Assembly: GCA_946122785.1 (NCBI GenBank)
Contig: CAMGYJ010000003.1
Span: 26,367,811 to 26,431,810, forward strand
Reading direction: 5' to 3'
Origin: Linum tenue
Lineage: Eukaryota; Streptophyta; Magnoliopsida; Malpighiales; Linaceae
DNA length: 64,000 bases
Translations under genes and position numbers: made by a program
Shown: positions 47,436 through 59,198 of the stretch, piece by piece
Layout: every line of letters starts with the position of its first letter
How positions within the stretch are numbered: the stretch's first letter is position 1
The notes under the pieces: model-generated
Told to the model about the DNA's origin: nothing
What the model saw: only the letters and a program-made list of their open reading frames with translations
Databases searched by the model: none

Positions 47436-50123
47436 AACGTGCTTTCAATTTATGTGTCGACAATACATATATGAAAACAGAAAAAAAAAAGATATATTAA
47501 AAAGTGACATAACTAGAGTTCTCATTATTGGAAACCACGAAAGTTATAGGGATATAGCCAAGACGAAGTTTGAGTTTATGTCCATTGAAAAACCAAATGG
47601 TTTATCCTTTGAGTTCAAGAGCTATATCAAAAGCCTGGAACACTCGATAAATAGACATCTAACTATCTAAGATCAATGTCAAGGATGATTAATTAATGAA
47701 TTAAAGGTTTTGGGCCATACCTTGAACAATGAGAAGCAAATGCCTCATATTAAAGTCTCTTTTCCCACTCACGAGTGTAAACATCAACTTTTTCAATCAT
47801 AGAAATGTAATTTGACATTTTGTGGGTGTGTGATCAATATGGCAACATTTTGGTCTAATTGAGCCAAATTTAACTCATTCCATTCTTAAACTTAATTGTG
47901 GATATCAAATTAAAGTTTTCCATCTTAATTTACACCATACAATTTTTCTTTCCCTTTCTTCCTCCCCACAAACAAATATTTGTTTTATAAAATTGGAGGA
48001 TTGAATAAACCAATCACAATAGCCATTTGAAATTTTTCTCTTGCTCTGTAGTTGCTGATCCTCTTGTAAAATTATTTATAGAGTTAGAAATGGGGGCTTC
48101 GACTGCGAATTTCGGTCGAAAAATTGAGTTATGCTCTGGAAGTCTTTCTTTAGTGTAACACCAATAACAAAGCTATGATAAAACTTCAACTGGAATTCCC
48201 TCATTACTCTACTCTCTTTATTACTTGATTTAACTGCTTAAGACTCGTTTCTTTATTATTATCTGCTTTCATCTTTTCGAAGGTCGACTTACATATACGC
48301 AAGAAGGTGACAGAAGCACCCGTGCGGGACCAGATAAGCCGATGGCGTGGAAGGCTAGCGAGCACAATTCTCTAAGAGGTTTCTTTCCTGAGGCCGACTC
48401 GTAGCACAGAAAAGGAAGGAAGCGTTCCTATCCCTATCGGTCGAGCTCTTTCCTCTCCTTTCTTCCTTTCGTTCCTACCCGTCGTGCACCTAACCTCTGT
48501 GCTTTTCTCTCCCCATCCTTCTTGCACCCACTCTCGCTCCTTCCGTTCATGCATCACACCCGTGATGCACTCACTCTACCTCTGCGCTTTTCTCCACTCA
48601 TCCCGTTTAAAGCACCCCTTTATATTTAATCTCAATATGTTTCTTTATTTTTTATCTAATCGTCACCTGAAGTTCAGGTGTGCAGAACTTAGCTAAAGAA
48701 AAACTCTTTACGTCGGAGCTTCTTTCAGCTCAAATATCAATGACAACAATGATATGTACAAATTCATTAATAAAAGATGAATTTAAACAATCTACAAGAG
48801 GGGCACCGAAAAAACTTTCCTCCGAAAGAATAGCCTATACTAAAGTGCCAATTATGCAAAACATTTTATTAACGAAAAACAGAGAATAAGAATTGCATTT
48901 CACATTCCACATAAGTTTAAAAAGTGTACTTTATTTGGAAAGAAGCCAAAGTTTATTTCAATTAGACCCAAAAAATTTATAAAAACAAGAAACAATTGAA
49001 AATTTTGAAGAAAATAATAAAGTATAAGATAATTAAAGAGAGCTAGTAATACTGAAATTAAGATGGAAAATGTGAGGGAAAATGGAACTGTGTAAATTGA
49101 TGCGGAAAATTTTAATTTGATACCTGCCAATAAATTTAAGGATGGAAAAAATAAGGGTGCAATCAGAAGTTAACTTATGTGGTTTAGTTGCAACTAAAAA
49201 AACTTAAAGGATTAATATACAACGAAATCATTACTTACATGGTATCCGGTGCAACCCGGTTCTTTAACAAAGGAAATAGCTGATCATATTGAGATTAGAC
49301 CAGCCCATATCCATTATGACCAAGTCCAACTCGCTAGTAATCGGTCCCTTGTTATTTGTTTGTCCACACAATCGAACTAGAAACTCTACGATCAACCAAT
49401 TCCATCGTATGCACCCAATCTTAAAAGTCCTAAATACTTTATCTTATTATAAAACTAATATGGTGTCCGACACGTTGGGTCAAATGTTATTTGAACACAA
49501 CTTATTTATATTGTATATTCTAATTTTTTCAAATTATTTGAAATGGTTATTTTTGTATGAAATTAATGGGTTTCATTAATAAACCTTATTTTTATGACAT
49601 TAATGTGATTTCGATTTTTTATTTTTATTTTTTGAAATCATAATAACCTTCACATTATATACTTAATAATAATAACACTTGTGAATAATCATTCGTGATC
49701 TATCATTTTAACGATGCAATCACTTAGTTCTCTATGATTGAAAAAAATGACATAAAAAAGTTTGAATAACAAAACGTAGCATAAATTAAAAAAAAAACAT
49801 AACCATGACCATTAGCAAAAAAAAAATCCTCTTGACTTGAGATACAATGTGTATATGTATATCAAACTCTAAAATTTAAAGTATTATAAATAATGCAATA
49901 ACAAAATCGATAGGAAAATACCATTCTCCATCCTTACTCTGAAGGTCCCTTAGTTAGTCATTGTTTAATGACGACTTTATGACGACTTTATGATGGCTTC
50001 CCCTTACTTAGTCATTGTTTAATGGACCAATATTCTCCTTTATTCTTAATAATTAATTCCTTATGATCCTCCAATTTGATCCTTTCATCGATTCAAGTCC
50101 TTCTACAATGTGTTTGACATATG
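47436..50123. other. intergenic sequence with a widely spaced inverted repeat
   Basis: About 47883-47960 (TTAAACTTAATTGTGGATATC, TTAATTTACACCATAC) matches the reverse complement of about 49060-49147 with moderate divergence, suggesting the arms of an old element of about 1.3 kb. At 48480-48610 a C/T-rich stretch repeats CTCTGTGCTTTTCTC and CTCTGCGCTTTTCTC. No gene is recognised. Confidence 0.45.
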
Positions 50124-50128
50124 GAAAC

Positions 50129-50669
50129 TGTTGGGTAAGTAGAGAAGGACCTGATTTAGAAGTTGGGCCTAAGCCCAAGCCCAATAGAGAACTAGGGCCT
50201 GCAAGAATAAAGATGAGCCCATGGAGGGGCAGATAGGCGCTTAAGGACAAAACTAGGGTGGGGACCGGGCATCTCCAACGGCTGGAAGCTGAGGGCATGC
50301 CAGCTGGCAGGTGGTCCCCGTAGGCGCCCAGGCTAAGGAGCCCAGGAGCCGCCACGTGGAAGCGCCCGACCGTTGGGCCGTACGGCGCATTTAATGGTGT
50401 GCTGACGTGGGGCTGAATTCCAGGAGCCTGGTCGATACCTCGCATAGTATAAATAGTACGCGGTAGGTGGCATTAACGCAGGTTGGCTTCTCTCACTAAA
50501 AACTTCTTTCGGCACTTATCTCTCTAGATTGGTGACTGACTTGAGCGTTGGAGTGCTAACGGGCTACTCTGAGCCCCTAGGCGCCTGTGGTGCAGGATTT
50601 GGGCGCCTTGAAGGAGTCCAAAGGAGGGAATCCAGGTGAAGAAGGAGGAGCAGTTACGTGGCACAAACA
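50129..50669 (+). repeat. 5' LTR of the TAT element
   Basis: TGTTGGGTAAG...GCACAAACA, with a TATA box TATAAATAG at about 50448-50456. Confidence 0.95.
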
Positions 50670-50693
50670 ATTGGCGCGCCAGGAAGGGGGCGC

Positions 50694-52571
50694 ATGGAGG
50701 ACATGAACGGAGGCGTCGAGGGAGAGGATGATTCAAGGTCAAGGAATTCGAGCCAGGAGGAAGGCGGGCGCCAAAGGAGTCCAGAGTTGAGCATGGAGGT
50801 GGAAGGACAAGGAAGCCCTGGGCGCCTGTCGACTGAGAACGGGGACTCCTTGACAAAGAGAGAACTGTTCCGAATCATAGCTGATCAAGACCGGGCCATA
50901 GCGGCACTCAGGAGGGAGTTAGAAGGAGATCGGAGTGAGGACGCGTTGATGTACAGCCCCGGAGCGAGGAAGCGAGAAAGGGCGGGGGACGATTCAGAAT
51001 CTCTGCAGTTCGGGTTACCACATCCCGTGAATCAGGGTCCCGACGCGCCCGGGCGCCCAAGAACATGGCGACTGCCCGCTGAACATGCCCAGGATGATGC
51101 ATGGGCGCCCCAGAGGATGACCAAACGGTTTGGTGTACGACAGCCCCTGGCGCGAAGCATTCTTTTGGAGCCCGCTGGAACCACGATTCCCCCGTTGCCT
51201 AGTTACGATGGAGTGGCTGACCCCGAAGATCATCTGAACAGCTACTTCACGAAGATGCAACTTTACAACAGCTCCGACGCCACCTTGTGCAAGGTGTTCC
51301 CATCCACCTTCGCGGGCGTTGTATTGGACTGGTATCATCAAATTGAAGAGGGGCGCATAGAGTGCTTCGAGCAGTTTGCGGAGCTGTTCCTGTCCAAGTT
51401 TGCGAGTCGGAAGCGCCGAACACTGACCATAGGCGCCCAAGAAGCCTCTCAAGGAATAGGTATCTCCAGGGGAAGGAATGTCCCTCGATACGCTCGAGAA
51501 GAGGATCAAAGGGGCCGTGCTCGCAAGCATAGGGTTCACAACATCGACATCCGCCCTGAGGAGGCGCCTAGGGCGGAGGCGTGGGACGAAGAGCTGACGG
51601 TGGCTTTGGATGAGGGGCGCCCAGAGAGGCAAGTGCGAATATCGGCACAGGCGCCGGAAGTGATGAGAGCCCCGCTGGTTGAATTGCTGAAGGAGTTTGG
51701 GGAACTGTTCGCTTGGAGCGCCCAGGATATGCCCGGCGTGTCTCCCGACGTGGCGGTGCACAGGCTTGCCGTGGAAGAAGGAAAGAGGCCCGTTCAGCAA
51801 AAACGTCGAAACTTACCCCAAGAAAAGGAGGAGGCACTCCGCCGGGAAGTCGATAAGTTATTGGAGGCGGGGTTCGTGGAGGAAGCAAGGTACATTACAT
51901 GGCTTTCCAATGTGGTGTTTGTCCCAAAACCGTCGGGAGATTGGAGGATGTGCGTGGATTTTACCAACCTCAACCGAGCTTGCCCGACAGACGCGTACCC
52001 CATGCCGCGCATCGACCTGCTTGTGGACGCCACGGCTTACCATGAGGCGCTTAGCTTCCTCGACATGTTTTCGGGGTATCACCAGATCCCTATGGCGGAG
52101 GAGGACATGGCAAAAACGGCTTTCATGACGCCCTTCGGAAACTTTTGTTACAGAGTGATGGCGTTTGGGTTGAAGAATGCCGGAGCAACCTACCAGCGCA
52201 TGGTCAACCAAATTTTCCGCAAGCAGTTGGGAAGGAATGTGGAAGCATATGTTGATGATTTGATTGTAAAGAGTAAGAGGCGCCAGGACCACATAATGGA
52301 CTTGCGGGAAACTTTCGAGACGATGCGTCATTTCAAGCTCCGACTTAATCCCAAGAAGTGCGTCTTCTTAGCTGAGGCAGGGAAGTTCTTGGGGTTCATG
52401 ATAACAAGGCGGGGAATTGAGGCCAACCCCAAGCAAGTCGAGGCAATAATGAGTTTGGGCCCCCCCCCGGACGCCAAAGGAGGTACAGGTACTAACGGGG
52501 AGATTGGCAGCGCTTGGGCGCTTCATACCAAGGGCCTCAGATCGGGGCGCCCCCTTTTTCAAAGTGCTTAA
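50694..52571 (+). pseudogene. gag fused in frame to RT; protease and zinc-knuckle region missing
   Basis: ATG 50694 lies just after the primer site. The first part is an acidic gag N-terminus, then a retrotransposon gag domain (DPEDHLNSYFTKM, FAGVVLDWYHQIEEG, LFLSKFASRK). Soon after, around residue 265, the sequence jumps to the pre-RT segment (VALDEGRPERQVRI, LFAWSAQDMPGVSP). The rest of gag, the CCHC knuckle and the aspartic protease are absent, although the join keeps the frame. RT follows with KRRNLPQEKEEALR, DWRMCVDFTNLNRACP, FSGYHQIPM and the catalytic AYVDDLIVKSK. The frame leaves the true path at a nine-C run (52460-52468) and ends at 52571. Confidence 0.9.
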
Positions 52572-54837
52572 AAAGGCTACCAAATTCAAGTGGACCCAGG
52601 AGTGTGACGACGCGTTCGAAGATTTGAAGAAGTTGCTCACGGCACCTACGGTGATGACGGCGCCTAGGACTAAGGAGGTACTATACCTGTACATAGCCAT
52701 ATCTCGCATTGCCGTGAGTGCGGTCCTCATATCCAAGGACCCGATGTCAAACGAGGAAAGGCCGGTGTATTATGTGAGCAGAACTATGGTCGGGCATGAA
52801 ACGAGGTATGCGCCTATCGAGAAGGCAGCGCTTGCGGTGGTGATGGCGGCCAACAAGCTTCGACCCTACTTCCAGGCTCATCGTATCGTGGTACTCACGA
52901 ACCTCCCCCTCAAAACAGTGTTGGGGTCTATGGATGTGTCCGGGCGCCTGGTGAAGTGGGCAGTGCAACTCAGTGAGTTCGACGTGACCTATGCGCCCAG
53001 ACCTGCCATCAAGGCTCAGGTGTTGGCGGATTTTATGGCCGAGGGGATAACGGATGGGGGCGCCAACGTTGAAGAGAGTTGGCAGGTGCATGTTGACGGG
53101 GCGGCCAGCAGGGCAGGAGCAGGAGCTGGGGTCGTCCTCATCAGCCCGCTGGGCGCATTGCATGAGGTAGCATTGCGATTTGCAACCCTTAAGACGAACA
53201 ACGCCGCCGAGTATGAAGCCGTTCTGGCCGGGCTACACATTGCAAGGGAGCTGGGCGCCCAGAAGGTGAATGTTAAAACTGACTCGGCGTTGGTAGTCAA
53301 CCAGCTGAATGAGGTGTATGAAGTGAAAGAGGAGACGCTAGGAGAATATGTGCAGGCGGTTCGAAAGAAGAGTGCATGGTTCCGGGATGTGACGTTCACA
53401 CACGTTCCAAGGGAGGAGAATGCCCACGCCGATGCCTTGTCCAAGTTAGCAACGGCTTTGGACTTTGAAGAAAGCCGAACAGTGATTGTAACGAAGGAGG
53501 TACCTCATGAGGAAATGGTAATGGCATCGCTTACGACAGATGAGGGGGACGGATGGATGGCTCCAATACGTCTCTTCCTTACTCAAGGAGTGGTGCCTGA
53601 GGATCCGAAAGCAGCTTGGCGCCTGAGACGAAAGGCGGCCCGATGTGCCATAGTCGATGGATTATTGTACAAGAGATCACACTCAGGCGCCTACCTACGA
53701 TGTCTTACGGAGGATGAAGGCTTGGAGGCAATCAAAGAAGTACATCAGGGGACTTGTGGCATGCACGCAGGCGCCCGGAGCCTTGAGAAAATTATTCTCC
53801 GACAGGGATACTATTGGCCAACGATAAGGGCGGACGCAAGGAAGCACGTGGCGGCTTGCCATCAATGTCAGATTCACGCTAATGATGTGCACCTACCGGC
53901 CGCACCCATGCAGGGGAACGTGGGCGCCTGGCCCTTTGCCCAGTGGGGCATGGACCTCTTGGGTCCCTTCCCGAAGGCGCCTGGGCAATTCAAATACTTG
54001 ATAGTGGCGGTGGATTACTTTACCAAATGGGTTGAGGCAGAACCACTAGCGTCGATCACGGAGGCACAAGTAAGGAAGTTTACCAAGAAGAACATCTTTG
54101 CAAGGTTTGGACTCCCGGAGTCCATCATCACAGACCATGGAAAGCAGTTCGATTGCAAAAATTTCATCGAGTTTTGTGACGAGAATGGGGTGATACTGAG
54201 ATTTTCTTCTGTTGCCTACCCGCAAGCCAATGGACAAGCCGAGGCGGCCAACAAGAGCATACTGCATGGGTTGCATACCAGGTTGTCGGCAGCCAAGGGC
54301 AAATGGGTGGAGGAACTGCCTAGTGTGTTATGGGCGCATAGGACCACCTTTAAGGTGGCGACGGGCGAAACACCCTTCGCTTTGACCTACGGAAGCGAGG
54401 CGGTTTTGCCGGTGGAGATGCGAGTCCCAACGTTCAGGATGGCATGCCGAGATGAGGCGATGGGCGCCCAGGAGCGCGTTGATGAATTGGACCTACTGGA
54501 CGAGCGCCGAGAAATGGCAGCTATACGTTTGGCAGCGATGAAGAGTCAGGTTGCAAGATATTACAACAAAAAGATGAGGGCGCATAACCTTGCTAAGGGC
54601 GACCTGGTGTTGAAGCGAGATTTTCGCCCTAATGCTGTGGAGGGAAAACTGGCACCAAAGTGGAAAGGCCCGTATCGCGTCCAGGAAGTCATAGGCCCAA
54701 ATACGTTCAAGCTAGAACACATGTCAGGCAAAAGAGTGAAGAGGACGTGGAATGCCCAAAATTTACGCAAGTACGAGTCCGATGACACAGCCAGCAACTT
54801 GGCCGGGACAGCTGTCCTGGCGCCCACTCACGAGTAA
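52471..54837 (+). pseudogene. pol continuation: RT end, RNase H, second RNase H, integrase
   Basis: This 2.37-kb frame is -1/+1 to the preceding one. It contains the RT connection (FKWTQECDDAFEDLKKLL) and a first RNase H (YYVSRTMVGHETRYAPIEK). A second, archaeal-type RNase H domain (WQVHVDGAASRAGAGAG, NNAAEYEAVLAGL, VKTDSALV, HADALSKLA) is a mark of the TAT lineage. The integrase follows with its HHCC site (HQGTCGMHAGA...CHQCQ) and D-D-E at GMDLLGP, ITDHGKQF and NGQAEAANK. It ends at TAA 54835-54837 with no internal stop. Separated from gag-RT by the homopolymer frameshift, it would not be translated as a normal polyprotein. Confidence 0.92.
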
Positions 54838-55381
54838 AGGCAGAATGCAGGGCAATTCTGGGGAGGGCTTATTTTTCTTTAAGTAGGTTATGGCCGAGGT
54901 TTTCAAAAGCGCCCTCTGTGCGCCTGTCATTTTGTAAAGCGCCCCGTTTTGCGCCCGCTCCATGTAAGGCGCCCAAGTTTTGCGCCCATTTTTCGGAATC
55001 GGATTAATTATTATATACCAAGCTATAGCGCCCGTTATTGCGCCTATCACCAGCGCCCAACACTTTGCGCCCAATAAAGCGCCCTCCTTATCGCGCCCGT
55101 ACCATTACTAAACGTATCAATACCATAAGAAAGGGAGAAACCACCGAAGAAAGGCAATAGAAAGACAGGCGCCTCAATACCATAAGAGAGTGAATAAACT
55201 AGGCGGGCGCCTAACAAAAGAAAATGTGCCCCGCAAATAGATAACTGTTCCAAAAGGTAGATATCAACTAAGGCTAAAATACGAATAAGGCAAACAAGCG
55301 CCTAACAAAGTGACATGGTCTTATGAAAAGTCTACACAATCCGCTTATCAGCATGAAACAAGCGCCTATCAGCATGAAACC
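54838..55381. other. GCGCC-rich spacer between pol and the antisense gene
   Basis: No coding. GCGCC recurs on both strands at intervals of about 15-30 bp from 54905 to 55300 (for example AAGCGCCCTCTGTGCGCCTG). Both transcription units converge here, and an AATAAA for the minus-strand gene lies at 55382-55387. Confidence 0.7.
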
Positions 55382-55385
55382 TTTA

Positions 55386-57804
55386 TTACTCCACCGCTTC
55401 ATCCTCCGAATCCGATGAAGAAGAGCCACCATCACTCCCGTCTTCATCTCCACCATCATCAGCTGGCGCCTCATCCACAATAGGGCGCCCAGACTCCATG
55501 AACGAGATGACAAAGCTCACCATGGCCTGAACGTCCCAAGAAATGTCGGGGTGATCGGCGGCGAGTTTCTTATGCAGAATCAGAATGCTGTTCAAAGCAG
55601 CATCGGCCTTAAGCGCCTTTCCCGCGCTCGATGAAGCCAGATCCGACGACTGAGATACAAGTTGTTCCTTCTCTGCCGCGAGCGCCTGCTTCTCCTCCTT
55701 ATACTTATTGTTTTCTCTCTTCAGAACCTTGTTCTCCTTCTTGAGGGCGCCCCGCTCCTCCTTCAGAATGTCGATCTCACTTCGGTAGGCGCCTGACTCC
55801 CGCTCCACATCCAATTTTTCCTTCTCCAGCCGTACTCTGGTCTCGGCATGCGCCCTCTTCTCCTCTTCGATCTGCGCCTCATAGTATTCACTCAGCCGCT
55901 TCTTCTCTTCATCGATCTTCACTTGCACAAGTGAGGCGCTGGTCGCAGCCTCCAGTTGCGCATCATTGCACAGTTGGACAAGTTCTTCCTGCCTTTTTTG
56001 GGATGTGGCGAGGTTGTCCTTTGCTACGCCAAGAGAGAGGGCGGCTTCGTGGGCCTGGGCGCGTAGCGCCTCGCGCTCCATGATGCCCTTCTTCGCCGCC
56101 AACATCATCTACATAAGGGAGAGAAGGACAGGAGTGAGGCGCCTGAAAACACAATTTCTCACACTAGTAAAATTAGTATAGGCAAAATAAGTATAAGGCA
56201 GAGAACTTACACGGGCGTTCATCTGCGCAACTACCGCCCACGGATCTCCATCCTCCACCTCTTGAGGCGTCCGAAGGGCATCCCCGGCGGACAGGACCAT
56301 ATGGATGGCGGCGCCTCGTTCCAATGCTGCCCTATCCGAACAGACAATACTCACCTTGTGCTTAGGAGGTTGAAGCCACTTTTTCACACCCTCCGGCACA
56401 TCATCGTCGGTCGAGGCGCGCAGGCGCTTGTCCTGTCCACCTTGGGCATCCTCAACCTTCCTTTTCAGTCGAGCGGTTAAGGGCTCGTCATCCTCCGGAA
56501 AGTCGGGCGCACCCGAGTCCAAGTCAGGCGCCTGCTCGTTGGTAACGGCTGCATCTCCCGCGTCGAGCAAGTCAACTAGGTCTTCAGGCGCCTGATGGCT
56601 GGTGACCTTTTTGGGTTGGGACCTTTTCGGGCGCCCCTGGCCTTTGCTCGTCAGGGGGACAACCGCCTCAGTCTTGTCGGAAACAATTTGGGCGGTAGGC
56701 GCCTTCTGGGAGCTGGAAGTAGGCGCCTTCTTGGTTTTGTTGCTGGACGCCTTCTTCTGTCCGCCCTTCTTAGCAGTGGGCGCCTTCTTCGCGGTCAATC
56801 CGAGCTGAACAAAGCGCGACTTCATCAACTCCGCGATTGAGGCGTAGTTTGCGCCTGCACCAAAAACAAAAACCAAGAATGTTAATCAAAATATGACAAG
56901 GCATGTATCCACAGGCAAAGCTACGTCAGAGACAGGCGCCCACCATCACGGTAGTAGGCCTCCAACACAGGCGCCCGAGCCGAGGTAGGGCGTAGGTTAA
57001 CTGGATGCAATGAAATGAGCCGGGCGCCCTCAATTTCCGCGGCGGTAGATAGGGTCACGTCAGTGTTGAAATATTGGTGATTACCCATCACCCAACCCCT
57101 GGCAAATGAGGCGCCACTCTCATAGAAGGAGTCCTTATGCGCCTTCACAAAGAAGAAACCCCTAAACCACTCTCTTCCCAACTTGGGACAATCTTGTAAA
57201 AAGTGCCCGGTGGGTAGACCTAGGCGCCTTTGTAATGATAGGCAGTTATCGGTATAAATCATGTTAAAAAAATAGTGAAAAAGGTTGAAGGTAGGCTCGA
57301 CATTATGTTCACGACACTTCAACTTGAAAAGGATATGGACAAGGAAAACGGAGGGGGACAGGCGCCCAATCGAGCACCGACAAGTAGTTAAGATGCCTTC
57401 AAGGATGGAGTCAAGGGGAAAGCGAAGACCAAAGCGGAAATATTCCCGATAGAGGCCTAACCATCGAGGTCCGACTACCCCCACCCGTGCCGTACCCGGA
57501 GCAGACGCATAAGACCAGGAGCGTGGCAACTCCAATGACGTAACGATATTTTCTAACTCAATCTCCTTTATGGTGGAAATTTTATTAGGCCCTGCTTCAT
57601 CAAGGGATAGGTGGTCGGTCTCCATAGGCGCCTGACCCGAGGGCCAAGTATCTTCCCATCTCCGAAGTTTAATGAGTTCGCCCCCCTGGGCGCTTGCAAT
57701 GGAGGAAGGCGGAGAGATCGATGGGGCGGAGGAGTGTGAGGATCCAGGGGAGGCGCCTAGAAGGGTTGATATAAATGGCCAGATCAATGCTAAGTCCTAG
57801 GCAG

Positions 57805-57837
<33 letters not shown>

Positions 57838-58031
57838 TACTCGGATCGGGTTGCGTGATAAGAGGAGCCGCCCCTCCACTCGCTTGCTCGCCCGTCGAAG
57901 AGGGCGCATCGCTGGTAACGGGCGCCTGGTTACGTGCGCCGGGAGTCCATGCGCCTTTTTCGCGTAGTGGGTCGGGCGAGAAGTGACCCTCCAAGGTAGA
58001 TATCACGTCGGGAGCCAGATTTGCGCGGCAT
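55386..58031 (-). CDS. antisense intron-containing ORF (aORF) of the TAT element
   Basis: Minus-strand exons 57789-56944, 56854-56211 and 56108-55386 join through GT-AG introns of 89 and 102 bp. Phases fit exactly, giving about 736 codons ending at TAA 55386-55388. A first exon (about 58006-57841) probably joins through a 51-bp intron containing 29 T; its start is unclear, because the ATG at 58031 is out of frame. The N-terminal part (PRSWSYASAPGTARVG, FPLDSILEGILTTCRC, HYFFNMIY, GWVMGNHQYF) resembles the 'putative gypsy type transposon'/transposase_28 family of plant antisense ORFs. The middle is Lys/Ser-rich; the last exon is a long coiled coil (about 140 residues of E/K heptads) with an acidic SSSSDSEDEAVE tail. 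Its function is unknown. Nuclear localisation is inferred from the basic stretches. Confidence 0.78.
57807..57835. repeat. A29 homopolymer
   Basis: Twenty-nine A on the plus strand, a poly-T on the antisense gene strand within its putative first intron. Its exact length may be affected by sequencing. Confidence 0.9.
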
Positions 58032-58127
58032 CGTCAGGAAAGCTAGGCGCACAGGGGAGGGAATTTTAGAGAGATAAAGTTAGAGAGAGGATGGAGTGGC
58101 GCAAATGAGGATGGAGAAGGGCGGACC

Positions 58128-58141
58128 TCAATATTTATATG
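58128..58141 (-). promoter_or_regulatory. TATA-like box for the antisense gene
   Basis: The minus strand reads CATATAAATATTGAGG about 100 nt upstream of the ATG at 58031, followed by a pyrimidine-rich leader. Spacing suits a plant promoter. A short palindromic stretch based on AAATTTGAATTTC lies upstream at 58209-58258. Confidence 0.5.
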
Positions 58142-58657
58142 AGGAGGGAGGCCAACGGACCTATATGGAGATGCGCGCCCGGCCCTCAGATCTAATCCCC
58201 ACCGTTCGTTTGAAATTTGAATTTCAAATTTGAATTTCAAATTTCGAAATTCAAATTCCAACACGCACGGAGGGGGGGACATATGGGGGCGCGGGCGCTT
58301 CATGAAACCCGAGGCTGGGCGCCTTGCCGACAGAAAGAATAAGCTGATGGAAATGCTAGGCGCCCGCATGTAGGCGAGGGTCTAGGCACCTGGTGTTAAC
58401 AAAAGGCCGATGAAAGTATAGTTGATCATGGGTAAGGAAAGCAGCGTTGAAAAGGAAGCAAGCGCCTGAAACGAAGCCTGGTCTGGGCGCCCGAAATGGA
58501 CTTCATTGGGCAATAAAAATTTGTGTTATGGGGAGTCCGGCGCCGGTCATGGGAGCACGATGGGCGGGTTAACCGCCCGTGAGCAAACCGGGTCTGTTGG
58601 GCGTTTTATATAGTTAGACGCTCATCGCGGGCCATGAGCGCCTAACTGGGGGACAAT

Positions 58658-59198
58658 TGTTGGGTAAGTAGAGAAGGACCTGATTTAGAAGTTGGGCCTA
58701 AGCCCAAGCCCAATAGAGAACTAGGGCCTGCAAGAATAAAGATGAGCCCATGGAGGGGCAGATAGGCGCTTAAGGACAAAACTAGGGTGGGGACCGGGCA
58801 TCTCCAACGGCTGGAAGCTGAGGGCATGCCAGCTGGCAGGTGGTCCCCGTAGGCGCCCAGGCTAAGGAGCCCAGGAGCCGCCACGTGGAAGCGCCCGACC
58901 GTTGGGCCGTACGGCGCATTTAATGGTGTGCTGACGTGGGGCTGAATTCCAGGAGCCTGGTCGATACCTCGCATAGTATAAATAGTACGCGGTAGGTGGC
59001 ATTAACGCAGGTTGGCTTCTCTCACTAAAAACTTCTTTCGGCACTTATCTCTCTAGATTGGTGACTGACTTGAGCGTTGGAGTGCTAACGGGCTACTCTG
59101 AGCCCCTAGGCGCCTGTGGTGCAGGATTTGGGCGCCTTGAAGGAGTCCAAAGGAGGGAATCCAGGTGAAGAAGGAGGAGCAGTTACGTGGCACAAACA
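58658..59198 (+). repeat. 3' LTR of the TAT element
   Basis: Read side by side with 50129-50669 it matches throughout, including length. Confidence 0.95.

Larger units (their letters stand above)
50129..59198 (+). mobile_element. young Gypsy/TAT LTR retrotransposon, TSD GAAAC
   Basis: The 9070-bp element has 541-bp LTRs at 50129-50669 and 58658-59198 and the TSD GAAAC at 50124-50128 and 59199-59203. A primer-site region starts ATTGGCGCGCCAGG right after the 5' LTR, and CTGGGGGACAATT before 58658 is the polypurine tract. Gag-pol is on the plus strand (50694-54837), and an intron-containing antisense gene lies at 55386 to about 58031. A second RNase H domain and the antisense ORF place it in the TAT lineage. 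I could find no difference between the two LTRs. Confidence 0.95.

Noticed and set aside
50129..50669. 130-codon minus-strand frame repeated at 58642-58974
   Set aside because: Both are the reverse complement of the LTR; duplication reflects the LTR pair, not a gene family.
51015..51800. 261-codon minus-strand frame opposite gag-pol
   Set aside because: Shadow of the GC-rich gag-RT coding frame; its composition mirrors the sense codons and no domain is visible.
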